Part shown: in pieces, positions 23,020 to 34,199 of the stretch
How positions within the stretch are numbered: the first letter of the stretch is position 1
Layout: each line of letters begins with the position of its first letter
Assembly: GCA_021234155.1 (NCBI GenBank)
Contig: JAJEKV010000020.1
Span: 17,105,018 to 17,169,017 of the forward strand
Length of the DNA: 64,000 nt
Reading direction: 5' to 3'
Origin: Isoetes taiwanensis
Taxonomy: Eukaryota > Streptophyta > Lycopodiopsida > Isoetales > Isoetaceae
Notes under the pieces: model-generated
The model's input: only the letters and a program-made list of their open reading frames with translations
What the model was told of the DNA's origin: nothing
Databases searched by the model: none
Program-made: the position numbers and the translations under genes

Positions 23020-24635
23020 TGATGCTGCCATGCTATGGCAGCATAGAAGAGCAAGATACAATGTGATTTACTCATGCTTGCACTTGGATTTGAACACAGA
23101 TACACAAGCACAATTCATTTGAAGAGAATGTATCTTTTCACATTATGAAGTGGAGACTTGAAGGCCAAGGTGAGGGCATTCATGAAAGATCACACAAGCA
23201 AGCTAGGGAAGGTGATTCAAGCAAGACAACTTTAAAGATTTGAAGACCCCTTGAAGTGTTCTTGGTTCTTGGCATAGCTATATCCTATGATCTCTATCTC
23301 AAGCCTTCCATATCCTTTGCCATGAAAACATGCCTATGTGACCTTAAGTTCCATGCCTAGCTTTCATTTCCTAAAGCAAATTGGCCTAGGCGATTTTTTT
23401 TAGTCGTAAACTGCCGTTTGATGGAAATTCCTCGAATATTCCATATTTTTTCTTTTAGGTAACTTAGGGTTTACGGGCTTCTGGTGGCGCCGCTTATAGC
23501 GCCGCCATTAACTTCCCCTGCAGCAGCAGCCGGCCATTTTTGCAGAGACGCCATTCCTTTGCAGCAGCGGCGCCATAGCTTTCTTTGCTGCAGAGCTTTC
23601 TTTGCTGGAGCAGCGCCAGAGATTTCTGCAGCGCCAGAGCTTTCTTTGCTTCCTTTGCCAGAGCTTTCTTTGCCAGAGCTTCTTTTGCAACAGCGGCGCC
23701 AGCTTCCTTTGTGCACAAACATGAAATGTATGATTTCTTTGTTCCGGAAAGATCTTGTTTCTTTGATTCTTCAAGCAGCGACCGACGAACAAACAGGGAA
23801 TGGCCTGAGGGAATGCACAAACAGGGAATGTTCTTCACAAACAGGGAATGGGCTTGAAGATTCACATGTTCCGCATAGAGTTGATTCAACAGAAGATTCA
23901 CGCATCAGAGTTCATCCATCAGTGGGAGCTATGATTTTTCAGCAAGGGGGTAATCGTAAGTCCAGCGCTGTCAAGAAAACCTTGCATGTGCGTGTGAATG
24001 TAAGCTTGAAAATCTTGCTTGAAGAATGTAAGTTACAGCCGCTTGAAGAATATAAGAATGTAAGCTTGAATCTTTCTTTAATGTAAGAAATGTAAGCTTG
24101 AATCTTGCTTGAAGAATGTAGGAAATGGCTTGCAAACTCCCCTCTGTTTTCGCTTGCAAAATCCCCCTCTGTTTTGCTTGCAAGAATCAATGCCGGAAAA
24201 CAAGACCGGAATTTCCATCAAACGGCGGCTTACGTTTGGTAGCCGGCCGAATTTCGGGGTTTCCGGCCGGTTACCTAGCACAAAACTTCTCTTTCATATG
24301 TCATTCACACTATACACACCCACCATACCATCACCATCTTGTAAAAAGCAAATTTTTTACTTGACTTGGCCATACCCATGGGCTAGGGTCAAATTCTCTC
24401 TCTAGAAGTCAAATGGTGAGAGAAAGTGCAAAATTCCTAAGGGAAGCAACAAAAGTCAAGGATTTGCCTAAAGAATGCAATTAATATGCATTAGCATTAA
24501 ATTGACCCATGTCATCACTTAAAAATGGCCAAGTCATCATACACATCATCTTCATTGCCATGTCACATCACACATGTGTCACCCCATTGAAAATTCCATT
24601 CGTTTCAAAGATTCTTCAACGTAAATTGTTTAAGA
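23020..24635 (+). repeat. Left LTR of gypsy element 2 (with MITE inside)
   Basis: TGATGCTGCCATGCTATGGCAGCATAG.. begins a stretch matching 50,124 onward, including GAAGAGCAAGAT, GATTTGAACACAGATACACAAGC and, after the MITE, ATCATACACATCATC and GATTCTTCAACGTAAATTG. Homology stops at about 24,635. The match is diverged, so the element is not recent. Confidence 0.65.
23404..24275. mobile_element. 0.87-kb DNA element inserted in the left LTR
   Basis: The unoccupied right LTR shows a single TTCTAGTCAAAGC at this point. Here the LTR is interrupted between TAG (23,401-23,403) and TAG (24,276-24,278). Inverted arms lie at 23,406-23,431 (GTAAACTGCCGTTTGATGGA..) and 24,208-24,233, 24 of 26 matching. The right end adds a GGCCGG hairpin. 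The inside is low-complexity: repeated AGAGCTTTCTTTGC, ACAAACAGGGAATG and AATGTAAGCTTGAA words. Open frames over it are compositional. The family is unknown. Confidence 0.6.
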
Positions 24636-24639
24636 TCAT

Positions 24640-24953
24640 AAGGATAAATAAAAAAGGTCAAGATAGAATTTTATATGTTGGGGATTTATTCAAAGAGGAT
24701 GATGAGTCCTTTGTTACTAATTTTTTTGATGAATGGAAAGATGTGTTTGCCTGGGATTATAATGAACTGGCTGGTGTTGATAAGGGAGTGTGTGAATTTG
24801 AAATAAAGATCAAAGAAGGCATGAAACCTGTTGTGCAAAAGCTTAGGAGAATAAATGCATCTTTGTTTGGCCTAATCAAGGAAGAATTATATAAAATGAA
24901 AGATGCTGGAGTGATCTCAGAAATAGTGAATCCAAATGGTTATCTTGCATTGT
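24640..24953 (+). pseudogene. Gypsy element 2: sequence before RT
   Basis: The frame reads FFDEWKDVFAWDYNELAGVD and later KPVVQKLRRINASL and IKEELYKMKDAGVI, the well-known run-in to Ty3/gypsy RT. The last codons before 24,953 need a frame change to read SKWLSCI, which the fragment at 49,201 continues as VPVEKKNK. The frame after 24,953 belongs to the inserted retroposon. Confidence 0.8.
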
Positions 24954-25125
24954 CGGTGATGGCGGCCGTCTTCTTGAGAAAACCCTAGGGGGTCGGCCAT
25001 AGCCGCCCCCATTTCCTTGGTGAATCGGGACTGGTCAGGAAGCTGGAAGGCAGTTGGGGATCTGTGCTACAGAAGACTAGGCTGTGAGAACCATTCTTGC
25101 AGTCATTCTTGCAGTCGAAGTCTCC
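24954..25125 (+). mobile_element. Poly(A) retroposon, 5' part
   Basis: Begins directly after the target copy TCTTGCATTGT (24,943-24,953) with CGGTGATGGCGGCCGTC and is cut at 25,126 by the 13.5-kb element; it resumes at 38,629. The sequence resembles a structured, non-coding 5' end of a LINE or LINE-mobilised RNA. No protein domain. Confidence 0.65.
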
Positions 25126-25149
25126 ATTAGGGCGGATTTGGGGTCTGAA

Positions 25150-25750
25150 AATGGCCTCCTATCAGCCATTCCACGTCATATTTCCGTTCCCTTTTTCCCA
25201 TGCCACCTAGGATACCAAACTCTCATAATTACAGATTTGCTTGGAATATTCTTCCGGAATAAGGGGGATTGCACATTCATGGCGCCATATGTATTTAATT
25301 CTGTTGGTTGTCAGACGGACTGATGCAACGCGTGGGCGCTTCTAAAATGCCACTTGCATTATAGCATACCGCAAGCAACTCATGACGGTGTCTCTTGGTA
25401 AGCGTCGCGGCGTCACCGCCTTCTACATTTCAAAAGTTGAATGTGTAGGTTGAAGCTTTATGTCGGATCGGACTTTCATTTTCGAGGGCGGCTGCGCGCC
25501 TTAACCGATCTTCACTTCATCCTAATACAGGCTTCCCGCCCCCTACAATTCCAAATTTGAATTTGCTTAATGTATAAAAGCATGGATTGTAGGAGAATGG
25601 ACTTTTCGATTTCCATATGCACGTTGCAAATTTCAAAAACGGTTAATACGGACGTTCGGCTCACACGGTTTAATTGTGTTGGGGCATAAAAATACCACAC
25701 CTTGATTTCGCGCCGTGCGATCTACACAGTATGGAAGTTGCTTGTTGTCA
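25150..25750 (+). repeat. Subterminal direct repeat, copy 1
   Basis: Runs from the inner TIR word AAAATGGCCTCCTATC through TTGCTTGGAATATTC, GGCGCCATATGTATTTAATTC, CACTTGCATTATAGCATACC and CCCGCCCCCTACAATTC to ACACAGTATGGAAG. It recurs at 27,126-27,740 in the same order. Confidence 0.8.
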
Positions 25751-25928
25751 AATTAAACTTAAACACAAGTGAGGTCGGCACTTACGTGGTTTTCTCGAGG
25801 AGGGTTTGGAGTGTTTTTTTTTAAATCCCAATTATCGACATAGTGTGACGTAGCATCTTGGTATTAAATAGTATGTTAAATTCGAATTATATCGGTGTTC
25901 ATGTTCTGGTTAAACTCAAATCATATAG

Positions 25929-26036
25929 GTTTAGGAATAAGGTTAAAAAAGGAAGATATTGGCTATTTAGGAATAAGGTTAAAAAAGGAAGATATTGGAT
26001 ATTTAGGTATAAGGTTAAAAAAGGAAGATATTAGAT
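25929..26036. repeat. 36-bp tandem repeat, three copies
   Basis: Three near-identical units of GGTTAAAAAAGGAAGATATT plus ATTTAGGAATAA at about 25,941, 25,977 and 26,013. Confidence 0.75.
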
Positions 26037-26228
26037 ATGGCTCAAATTTCGAGATATGCACATAATGGCATGTAATGATGGTTGATAGGACTGGAATACG
26101 AATCATTCCTACGATTTTCACGTCTAATCCAGCCTATATCTATTCCAGCCTAGATTGGCGCCCATTCTCCCCCCAATCTCCGCCCAATCTTTGCTAGATC
26201 CTCCGCCCAATTTCTCTAGTCCATCGCC

Positions 26229-26570
26229 ATGAAGAGATCAGCTACTGGGAAGAGGGAGGTGTCCTCCAAGAGGCGCCTATTACGGCTGGAAGAGGTGTTC
26301 CCTCATGATTCCCTCCGGCGCCCACGGTTCTTGCTCTGAATGCCTCGATTCCTCTCGATTCCTTTGACGAGGAATCGAGAATGAGGAATCGAGAGGGAAA
26401 TTTCGAGCGAGGAGTTCATCACAGGTGTTCTTGAAATTTGGATAGGAGATTCTTGAGAAAATGAGTGGTCTACCGACGGAGAAGAAGCCGAAGATGATGA
26501 AGAAGATGAAGAAGTTGAAGGCGAATCTGCTGACTTCGAGGAGCTCATGGCGTTAGTTCATGGTACATGC
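26229..26570 (+). CDS. Basic-then-acidic small protein, first exon (hypothetical)
   Basis: ATG at 26,229 opens a Lys/Arg-rich segment (MKRSATGKREVSSKRRLLRL) that stops at 26,339. A different frame at 26,470-26,555 is strongly acidic (DGEEAEDDEEDEEVEGES) and ends at a GTACAT donor-like site. A frame change between them is needed for one protein. The minus-strand Ser-rich frame here is a shadow of the acidic repeat. It may be the 5' exon of the transposase-like gene on the same strand. Confidence 0.35.
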
Positions 26571-27125
26571 ATGTTTTCTTTCTTTTCTTAAGCATTCAAC
26601 TAACGGTTATTTCTTATTTTTTTGCGAGATGATGAAGCGGATGAATGAAATTTGTTAGGGCAGAGAGCACCTCTTTTTTTTTTTTTCCTTGTTCTTAGTC
26701 GAGCTTGCCTCCGACTTCTTACCATATGATTTGCAAGCCTCGGGCTTTTTGTTGTGAATAGTTGAAGCCTCGGGCATTTAAATTTACAAAATGATGTAAA
26801 GCCATACTGACCATAAAAAATTTTGAATGTAAAAAGTTTTTGCTTCTAATTCCATTTGAATACCTTTTTTTTTTTTCTTGTACATGTGTTATCACTCTTA
26901 AGTACATAAGTCATCATCCCTTTTCAAAGAGCATATTATTTTTCAAGGATCACACCAAGCCCGAATAGTACATATGCAACAAAATGGAACACACTAAATT
27001 CGCATCATGTGATCCACTTTCTTATTTGTTGTCAAATTAAAACTAAACACAAGTCCTTAGTCAATAGTCTCCCATTTGCATATAAAATATCTATCATTCC
27101 AAGTTATATTATGTTTTATGAACTA

Positions 27126-27740
27126 AAATGGCCTCCTATCGACCATTCCCGTCATATTTCCGCCCCTTTTTTCCCGTCGAGTTGCTTGGAATATTCTCCG
27201 GAATAAGGGGAATCGCATATCTATGGCGCCATATGTATTTAATTCTCTTGTTGTCGACAGATTTGACGCAACACGTGGGCTTCTAAAAGCCACTTGCATT
27301 ATAGCATACCGGCAACTCATGGCGGTGTCTCTTGGTTTGTCGGATACCAATCATCGCATCACCGATTCTTGTCTTGCCCTATTTTCATTTAGAGTCCATT
27401 CCGCCTTCTACATTTCAAAATTTGAATGTGTAGGTTGAAGCTTTGTATTAGACTTTTCGTTTTTGGTATTTGCGATTGCGCCTTAAAAGTTAAATGAAGG
27501 GATCTTTACTTCATCCCAATCTGGGCTTCCCGCCCCCTACAATTCGAATTTTGAATTTGCTTTTGTATAAAAGCATGGATTGTAGGAGAATGGACTTTTC
27601 CATATCTGCGTTGCAAATTTCAAAAAGCGAGGTTAGTGCAATTTGAGTCTCAAAGCGAAGCCCGAATTGTCTTTGGGGCATACAAATTGTACACATTCAT
27701 TTTTGGCCGATGCGATCCACGCGGTATGGAAGCTCCAAAT
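27126..27740 (+). repeat. Subterminal direct repeat, copy 2
   Basis: Starts at AAAATGGCC, the last bases of the 31-bp terminal repeat, and follows copy 1 (25,150) with small indels. A partial internal duplication of the element's left end, or a truncated nested copy of the same family. Confidence 0.75.
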
Positions 27741-28189
27741 GCAAGCCCGACTCGGGGAATATGCTCAGGTCTTCAATCGCAAAAAAGAGGTCTAAAAATA
27801 AGAACTTAGACCTCGACATGTTGCGCCCTTGCAGAGCTCAAAAAGTATCGACATCCGGGCGGATGGCGGTTTATATCCATTGGATCCGTTGAGTGGCGAG
27901 GAAACCGTCATTTCGGGACGTTTCAAGTTTAGTCCGATTTTGTGGTGGCGGTAACTCGGCCTCTTGGGATATTGTGAGAGATTGAGAGAGGATGAAGGCA
28001 TTCGAATCGAATACTGGTTCCTTGAGATGAGCCGCTTTCCGATTGTCACAAGAGAATTATAACTTAAACCCCAGACTCTTTTTTCTCTCGCTTCATTACT
28101 CCCTTTGATGAAGGAAAGGAATGAATGGCTTGGGGAGGGAAACTTCTTTGAGATCTGAAGTGGAGAAGTCAAATTGGTGATAGGGCAGC

Positions 28190-30300
28190 TGCAAGAAAAA
28201 GATCAAAAGAGCTCGAAAGAGCAAACTTTGGGCTTCAATGTAGGTTAAAGAATTTGAAGAAAAACACCCTTGGCTTTGCGAGAAAGGAAGAAGCATTATC
28301 GGTAGATAGAGGAACCGGAAGTTTGGATCAGGTGCATTCAGACGCAGCAGTCACGCGGCCACAAGGTCCGTTTACAACACTAGCAAAGGCCGGTTAAGAT
28401 CCGGGGAAACTAGAAGCAATCTTGGTTACGTAGTGAAGAACCTAGCGACGAGCGGGGAGATAGTGGACATGATTTGTCGACCCTACAACTCTCCTCTCAA
28501 GAAGATGGTATTGGAAATGGTACTAGGGGAGATCTACAAGAAGTTAGAAGCGGCGGATGTACAATTTGTTTGTGATGATGTAGGCATCGGTGAGGCTTGG
28601 TTACCGTTCTCTATTCAAGCCATTCCGAAGCGTTGAAAAGAATGGGCACAAAAAAAGTATTAGCTCCCGCGTCCACAAATTGTCGAGAATACAAGGGTTA
28701 CTAGGACAAAGATGGTGTATGCCATATTAGGAGAGATGCACCACGTTGAATGTCTTTGGTCCCGCCATAGCCATAAAAGATAAGAATGGCAAGGATTGTT
28801 GTGATATAGTTGGAATGAATGAGCGCTTAATAATCTTTGGGTTGACTGGTTACTCTCTTACAATTCCTTGTCAAATATTATGACTTAACGATTCGCGAGA
28901 AACTAATGGTGAGATTGAAGTTTGCATAAAATTGGATGAAATGGAACCGACCAAGTTTGAGAAGTATGAGAGGGTATCCGTTGTCATCATGAATAGAGCA
29001 ATTGAGAATGCAATTGCACATGCTAAATCAAAGAGCAACAAGAATAACAAAAAGATGTAGAGGTGACCGGACGAGGAGAAGAAGCGTCTGCGGAAAAATG
29101 GTTCTCATGTCAATCAAGATGACACACGGTGGTTAGGTCTCTTTAAAGTTCGAAAAGAAACCCACGAGGTTTTGAAATGGGTGTTCAATCAAACCGACAT
29201 CCGAGTCTAATATCTAGATTCGAGGGAGGGAAAAATTGCAAGTAGATCACTATGGATCTTACAAAGTAATTTTTCACTTGGCGTCTGATTTAAAAGCGAG
29301 AAAGCAATGTACAACATAAGTGGAGGAGGACAAGGAACATGCAAAAGTTGTGCATCTTTGCAATCATGCAAGGAAGTCAAGTCTTTGGGAAGACTGTTTC
29401 AACCTTGTCCCTTAACCAAGCAAATGCTCCTAATAGAGGAGAAGAAGATCCCAAGTTCCATGGCATTTTCCCCATTCCATTAGAGAGGGTTCATATCGCA
29501 CTTTTTGCGGCTTTGTGAGAATCATCGACAAGATGATATTTTTGAGCTGCAGATTCGTGTGGAACATTTCGGACAAGAAGAGAAGAGAGGAAGGAATTCG
29601 TAGAGTTGAACATGTTCTATCGAAGCGAGGTTTGCATGGTGGCAATGTAAGATTAGAGCTCGATGAGAAAGCGGGCGGGAAGAACAAGTGTGCCTCGTAA
29701 GGTGTCAATTGGAGGGATGAAAGCTCGGCGCTTCATAAAGAATCATAGAGAGGCTCGAGCGGAAACCGGATGGGAGAAAAGGTCTATGAATTTGGAAAAT
29801 TGCTGGTTGATGCGGAGCGGGACCCGCCTGAGATGGCGTTCGTTCGGCATTGAGAAAAAAAAAGCATGGGATGCATTATGCGAATTGTTCCCATACATTT
29901 GAGAGAATGGACCTCACAAGAGAAGATGCGAGAAATGTTCGTGCAAGCGAATAACAAATTTATTAAAGCTTTCATAGACGCATGGGGAGAGAGTGAAGTC
30001 ACGCACTACTTGCACATCTTTTGGGCTCATGCACCTTGGTTTTAGGAAGTATGGAAGCCTAGCGATTGTGGAGTGCACAAGGCATGGAGAAGTCGCATAA
30101 ACAAGCTAAAATAGCCTTTCATCGTAACACTCAAAGGGGGTGGAAATGTGGGAACCAACCCTCTAAGACAGATGTGAGTGGTTTTATAGAAGGGCGATGG
30201 CTAAATCGACAAGAAGGTCGCTTTAAGGAGCAACCCAGTCGTAAACACCATTGGCATAATCTTCAAGAGAAAGCGGAAAGTTGCTTGGCAAAATTCTAGG
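28190..30300 (+). pseudogene. Transposase-like frame of the 13.5-kb element, decayed
   Basis: Protein-like segments in shifting frames: a coiled region (28,190-28,270), VVKNLATSGEIVDMICRPYN (28,430), IAIKDKNGKDCCDIVGMNER (28,770-28,830), EIEVCIKLDEMEPTKFEKYE (28,915), a Cys cluster GTCKSCASLQSC (29,340), GGMKARRFI (29,715), a Trp-rich block HIFWAHAPWF (30,020), then a Gln/His block QGMEKSHKQAKIAFHRNTQRGG (30,080-30,145, partly frame-shifted). The tail resembles, from memory, C-terminal parts of transposases of unclassified eukaryotic DNA elements. At least five frame changes or stops. No catalytic triad could be assigned. It is the best candidate for the mobility gene of the element. Confidence 0.45.
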
Positions 30301-30378
30301 GCCCCACTAGCATCATAGCAAATGGAGATCTAAGAGACAAAGAATCGGTAAAAGTATACTTGTAATGTGTAGCATGTT

Positions 30379-30440
30379 CACACGACGCCGAAGTACTTGC
30401 CTCCAACCTTGTTTGCACATTTGTAACCCGGCGTCGTGTG
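30379..30440. repeat. Inverted CACACGACGCCG pair
   Basis: CACACGACGCCG at 30,379-30,390 and its exact reverse complement CGGCGTCGTGTG at 30,429-30,440 frame 38 bp. It lies between the 3' ends of the converging plus-strand transposase-like frame and the minus-strand coiled-coil gene, so a bidirectional terminator role is possible (inference). Confidence 0.8.
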
Positions 30441-30489
30441 ATCTTATTTGTATCATACAGTAGCGAGCGGTGGAGTTCGCTATTGCTTG

Positions 30490-31070
30490 CATTTATGTGG
30501 CTTCGCGTCGTGTGAAGCTTTTTACAAGATAATAATAAAAAGGGTTACTTTTGATTAAAGTTGTGAAAGATGTTACATTGAAAAACAAAATACAACGACT
30601 CATTGTTGCTCCGGTCGCGAGCTCTTCTTCATTTTCTTCATCATCATCATCAGCTCCGTCCTCGTCTTCGTCTTCATCTCTTCCCCTCAAGCGAGCAATC
30701 ACCCTATCCAAGCGTTCCTCCAATCTGTCCACCATCTCTTTGTACATGTCCGCTCCTGTCCCAATAGCACAAGCGTGTTCTTACGCTGAATTAGCATCCT
30801 CGTTGCCGTCATAACCACCTCGGTGCGGTTGTTGGGGCATGTCATCTGTCGACCTTCTATTCAACCGCTTTGATTTGCCTCTCACGGCTACGAAGCATGA
30901 GAAGGTTGAATTCATTCTCTTCTTCTTTTCTGCTGAATTGTGCTTGGCGTTTTCCTTTAGAAGATCATCTTGCTCCTTCAACCTCTTCATTAGAACACCC
31001 AACACTATGTCGGAAGGGAGTTCTATCCTCTTCGTTTTCCATTATCAGCGGTTGAGGATGTGGAGGCCAT
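30490..31070 (-). CDS. Coiled-coil protein with acidic tail (cargo, frame-broken)
   Basis: ATG at 31,070 starts MASTSSTADNGKRR. After a frame change the protein continues VLGVLMKRLKEQDDLLKENA, a clear amphipathic helix, then a basic stretch (RGKSKRLNRRS), and after another change MYKEMVDRLEERLDRVIARL and an acidic tail (RDEDEDEDGADDDDEENEEE). No enzyme motif. The layout (short Ser-rich start, coiled coil, basic patch, acidic tail) suggests a small nuclear or chromatin-binding protein. One of a set of similar minus-strand cargo genes. Confidence 0.45.
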
Positions 31071-31499
31071 AGATGACAAATGGGAGGGGCGTTAAGATTA
31101 TAGAAGTGAGGAGCAAAGACTCTAACCCGGCGGAAGGAGCACATGCAAGGACCTCAATTTATACATATTAGCGCTTGAACATATTAAACACACTCATTTC
31201 TTTGTCGCTTGCGTGTCGAGGGATTACAATCGGTTGTCGCTAGAACACATTAATGGTGCTTGTCCGCTGGAACACATTAATAACTATTCTAACTACTGCG
31301 TATATCACACCATAAAATCGCACCACGAGCTTTAAAACCCTATGAAGGGTTTCGCTCCGTGTGATCTGTCTTGTCATTCTCTCTACCACGGATATTGAAA
31401 ATTAAAAATAGGAAACGTAATATTCGGTACATTTGTCAAAAACTTTTCCCATTGAAAAATAAAACCAATTACAAACATTAAAAAAAAAAACGGGCCCCT

Positions 31500-31865
31500 C
31501 TAGGAGGAGCCCGATGCCTATGATCGCCGGGCAAGCTCTTCCTGGAGGGCGGTGATAATTTTTCTGCTCCTCCAACATGATTGCACGCCCTCAACCACGT
31601 TCTCATATTCCGCAACCTTATCTTCCCCGCTCATCGAGTTGGGCTCGGGCAGCCTCTAAGCCGATTGCGGCCCTAAGCCTCTCTTGGAGGTTATATCTCG
31701 TGGCGCGCAATTCGCGGTCTAAGGCAGCCCGCTGATTGTCGCGCACTAAAATCACCTCCCTGTAGAAGGCGGCCTTTTCCTCTGCCGCAACCAGCTTGGC
31801 GACGTCTTCATCATTCTTTTCTTTTAGAAGGCGGATCCGTTCCTCTCCGCTTAGCCTTGAATGTT
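31500..31865 (-). CDS. Coiled-coil protein (cargo, broken)
   Basis: The minus strand reads LSGEERIRLLKEKNDEDVAK, VAAEEKAAFYREVILVRDNQ and RAALDRELRATRYNLQERLR, a long heptad-like helix, before a frame change near 31,640. The end near 31,520 reads QEELARRS. The codons are GC-rich and open, unlike the AT-rich spacers. No start is certain. Related in character to the coiled-coil genes at 32.6 and 33.5 kb. Confidence 0.4.
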
Positions 31866-32549
31866 ACGAATTTCCTTGACCAAAACTTGAGACAAGATCT
31901 GGCGAGGGATGGGCTGGAGCTGGAGGCCATTGAAAGTGATGGGAGAACAGGAGTGATGGCTGAGGGCGGATGTGGTAGAACAGAAGATGGCGGATAGGAG
32001 AAGACAAAGGCCTCCGACGTTTTATATAGAAACTAGAGATACGTTGGAATCTACGGTTGCGACTCTGGAGATAAAGTTGTGTAATAATCCTACGAGGAGA
32101 AATTATAGCATTCAATTAGGCAGCGGTAGCCTATGTTCGCATCATGGGATCCGTCATATCCTAGCCGCGTCTTGTATCGCCGGCCGTACAAAAAACGATG
32201 TTATTGTGGCGGCGCATGCCACGTCCTTGGCATGGCGTTGTCATCCACAAGCCCACGTATGTGAATAGGCGTTGTCATCCACATGCAAATTAGCATTTAC
32301 CGCAAGTTATATCACATAATCTAGCTAGATATTTGTGTTACATACACTTTTCCATTAATAAATTATGAATTTATACATACAACGAGGTGTGCGTTGTGGA
32401 GATCATCTGACGAAATCCATTGATTGCTACCTAATTGCAAGAATGGCATTTGGCGTCGTGTAATCTTTAATAAAACAAAACAAGAGAACGGATAGAAGCA
32501 AGAAATAGAGCAAATTTTTCTTTGAAACAAAAAATATATATACAATGGC

Positions 32550-32908
32550 TACGGATCTTCATGATCACGTAGGCTGGCCCATAAAGCTGCGTTCTCATCC
32601 TCCGCATGGTTTCGAAGCTTCTTCTCCATATCTTCTAGCGCGCTGCGAAATGTTGTGTCGCGATTAAAAGCGCCTCGACCCTACGGCTATTGGCCTCTCG
32701 GTACACTGGTTAATGTTGCTGCGAGCTCAAGGTCTCGCTCATGCGAGTAACCCCTAGTGAATTCTAACTGTCCACCGCCTCCATCTTCGGCGTGAGGAGG
32801 CGGCTGTTTTCGTCGTGAACCTCCTTGAATCTCTTCATCACCCACAGCAAGGGTGATGTCCGCTGGCAGTTAAGGCGGGATAAAACTGGAGGAGGATGAA
32901 GATGCCAT
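32550..32908 (-). pseudogene. Coiled-coil cargo gene, paralogue A (broken)
   Basis: ATG at 32,908 (MASSSSSSF) with an early stop, then DITLAVGDEEIQ, overlapped in another frame by MKRFKEVHDENSRLLTPKME, and a C-terminal helix ALEDMEKKLRNHAEDENAAL ending near 32,555. It matches the gene at 33,470-33,849 block by block, including the 3' flank with the TTTGGCGTCGTGT motif, so the two come from a tandem duplication of about 0.9 kb. Confidence 0.5.
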
Positions 32909-33065
32909 CGGAGGAGAAGGCGGAGGAAGGCGGAAGGCGGAAGGCGGAAGGGGCGGAAGGGGAGAAGATGAGCGAGAAAAGAAGGCGGAAGGCGGAAGAG
33001 GATCGGAGGTCGAAGGCAAGATAGAAAGTCTTCTATTTATAACAGGGATTTCGTAGTAGCTTGAG

Positions 33066-33127
33066 TCACACGACGCGAAGGATGCCGTGGGTCAGGAAAA
33101 TCGACCGTTACTTCTCGCGTCGTGTGA
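33066..33127. repeat. Inverted TCACACGACGCGA pair
   Basis: TCACACGACGCGA (33,066-33,078) and its exact reverse complement (33,115-33,127) enclose 36 bp. It lies 158 bp upstream of the ATG of paralogue A, between two tandem gene copies. Single copies of the motif (GGCGTCGTGTGAT and variants) also stand at 30,504, 32,452, 33,342 and 37,941. Confidence 0.8.
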
Positions 33128-33469
33128 GGAAAAAGGACCGTTACTTCTTCTAACGTCTTTTCTTCCAGAGAAAGCTCGTGTGATAATTTTTATTGATAAT
33201 TTCGGTGATACAATCTATACATAAGTAATTTTACTGATACATAACTAAAGATAGAACTTCTCAACTTAAGCAAAATAGAACGGCATGGAGATCACCGCGA
33301 GCGAAATCCATTGATTCTGCCTAATTGCAAGCAAGGCATTTGGCGTCGTGTGATATTTTAATAAAGCGAGAACATACATTGGAACAACGGGATAGATAGA
33401 AGCAAAAAATAGAAAACTTTTCTTTGAAGCAAAAATAGATAGATACAAGCGGCTAGGGATCTTCATGAT

Positions 33470-33849
33470 CCTCTAGCTGATTTTCATAATCTGCGGTGAA
33501 GCCGTAAAAACTGCGTTCTCATCCTCCGCAGCTCGGAGCTTCTTCTCCATATCTTCTAAGGCCTGCGAAATCATGTGAGCAGTTTCAACTGCCTCGGCCC
33601 TGCGGCTCGTCGCCTCTTGGTACATGGCGAATGTTTCCCACGAGCTCAACGCGCTCGTGCGGCCTCCCTCGTGAAGGCTAATCGTCGACCGCCTCATTGT
33701 TCGGCGGACAGAGGCGGTTGTTTTCATCATGGATCTCCTTGAATCTCTTCATCACCCTTTGCAAGGGTGATGTCCCGAAGCAACTCACGGGGGCTGGGGA
33801 GTGCTATCTTGGCGTGGTAAAGCTTGCTAGAGGAAGATGATGATGCCAT
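33470..33849 (-). pseudogene. Coiled-coil cargo gene, paralogue B (broken)
   Basis: ATG at 33,849 opens MASSSSSKLYHAKIALPSPR and LLRDITLAKGDEEIQ before a stop; an overlapping frame gives MKRFKEIHDENNRL; a third has EAVETAHMISQALEDMEKKL and RAAEDENAVF to about 33,480. The same three blocks occur in paralogue A. Function unknown; helical and charged. Confidence 0.5.
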
Positions 33850-34199
33850 GGGGCAGAAGGTGGAAGGCGGAAGCCGGAAGTAGAAGATGAGCGAAGGCGG
33901 AAAGGTCGGAGGTCGGCGTGGACATCGGTCTTCTATTTATAACATGAGTCACCTGGCGGAATAAATAAATTAATTGTCTTTTTCAATAATATTTCATTTC
34001 TTGAGATAGATATCACCACGGCGAAAACCTAGATATGAGAAAAATCGGTGATGTATTTGGCGTGATGTGAATAAATACAAATAAAATAATTTTTATTAGG
34101 AATTTGGAAGGACAATCGTACATAAATAATTTTACCGATACAAGTTGGAAAACATATAACTTCCAATTTCTCAAGTCGTCGTCAATTTCATGCTCTTTC

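Noticed and set aside
22712-23111. Overlapping frames with repeated CIFLPWLLLSFK-like segments
   Set aside because: Translation of the 92-bp tandem repeat, not a gene.
23484-24086. 200-codon plus-strand frame and several overlapping minus-strand frames
   Set aside because: Lies in low-complexity repeated words of the inserted 0.87-kb element; all frames are open because of composition.
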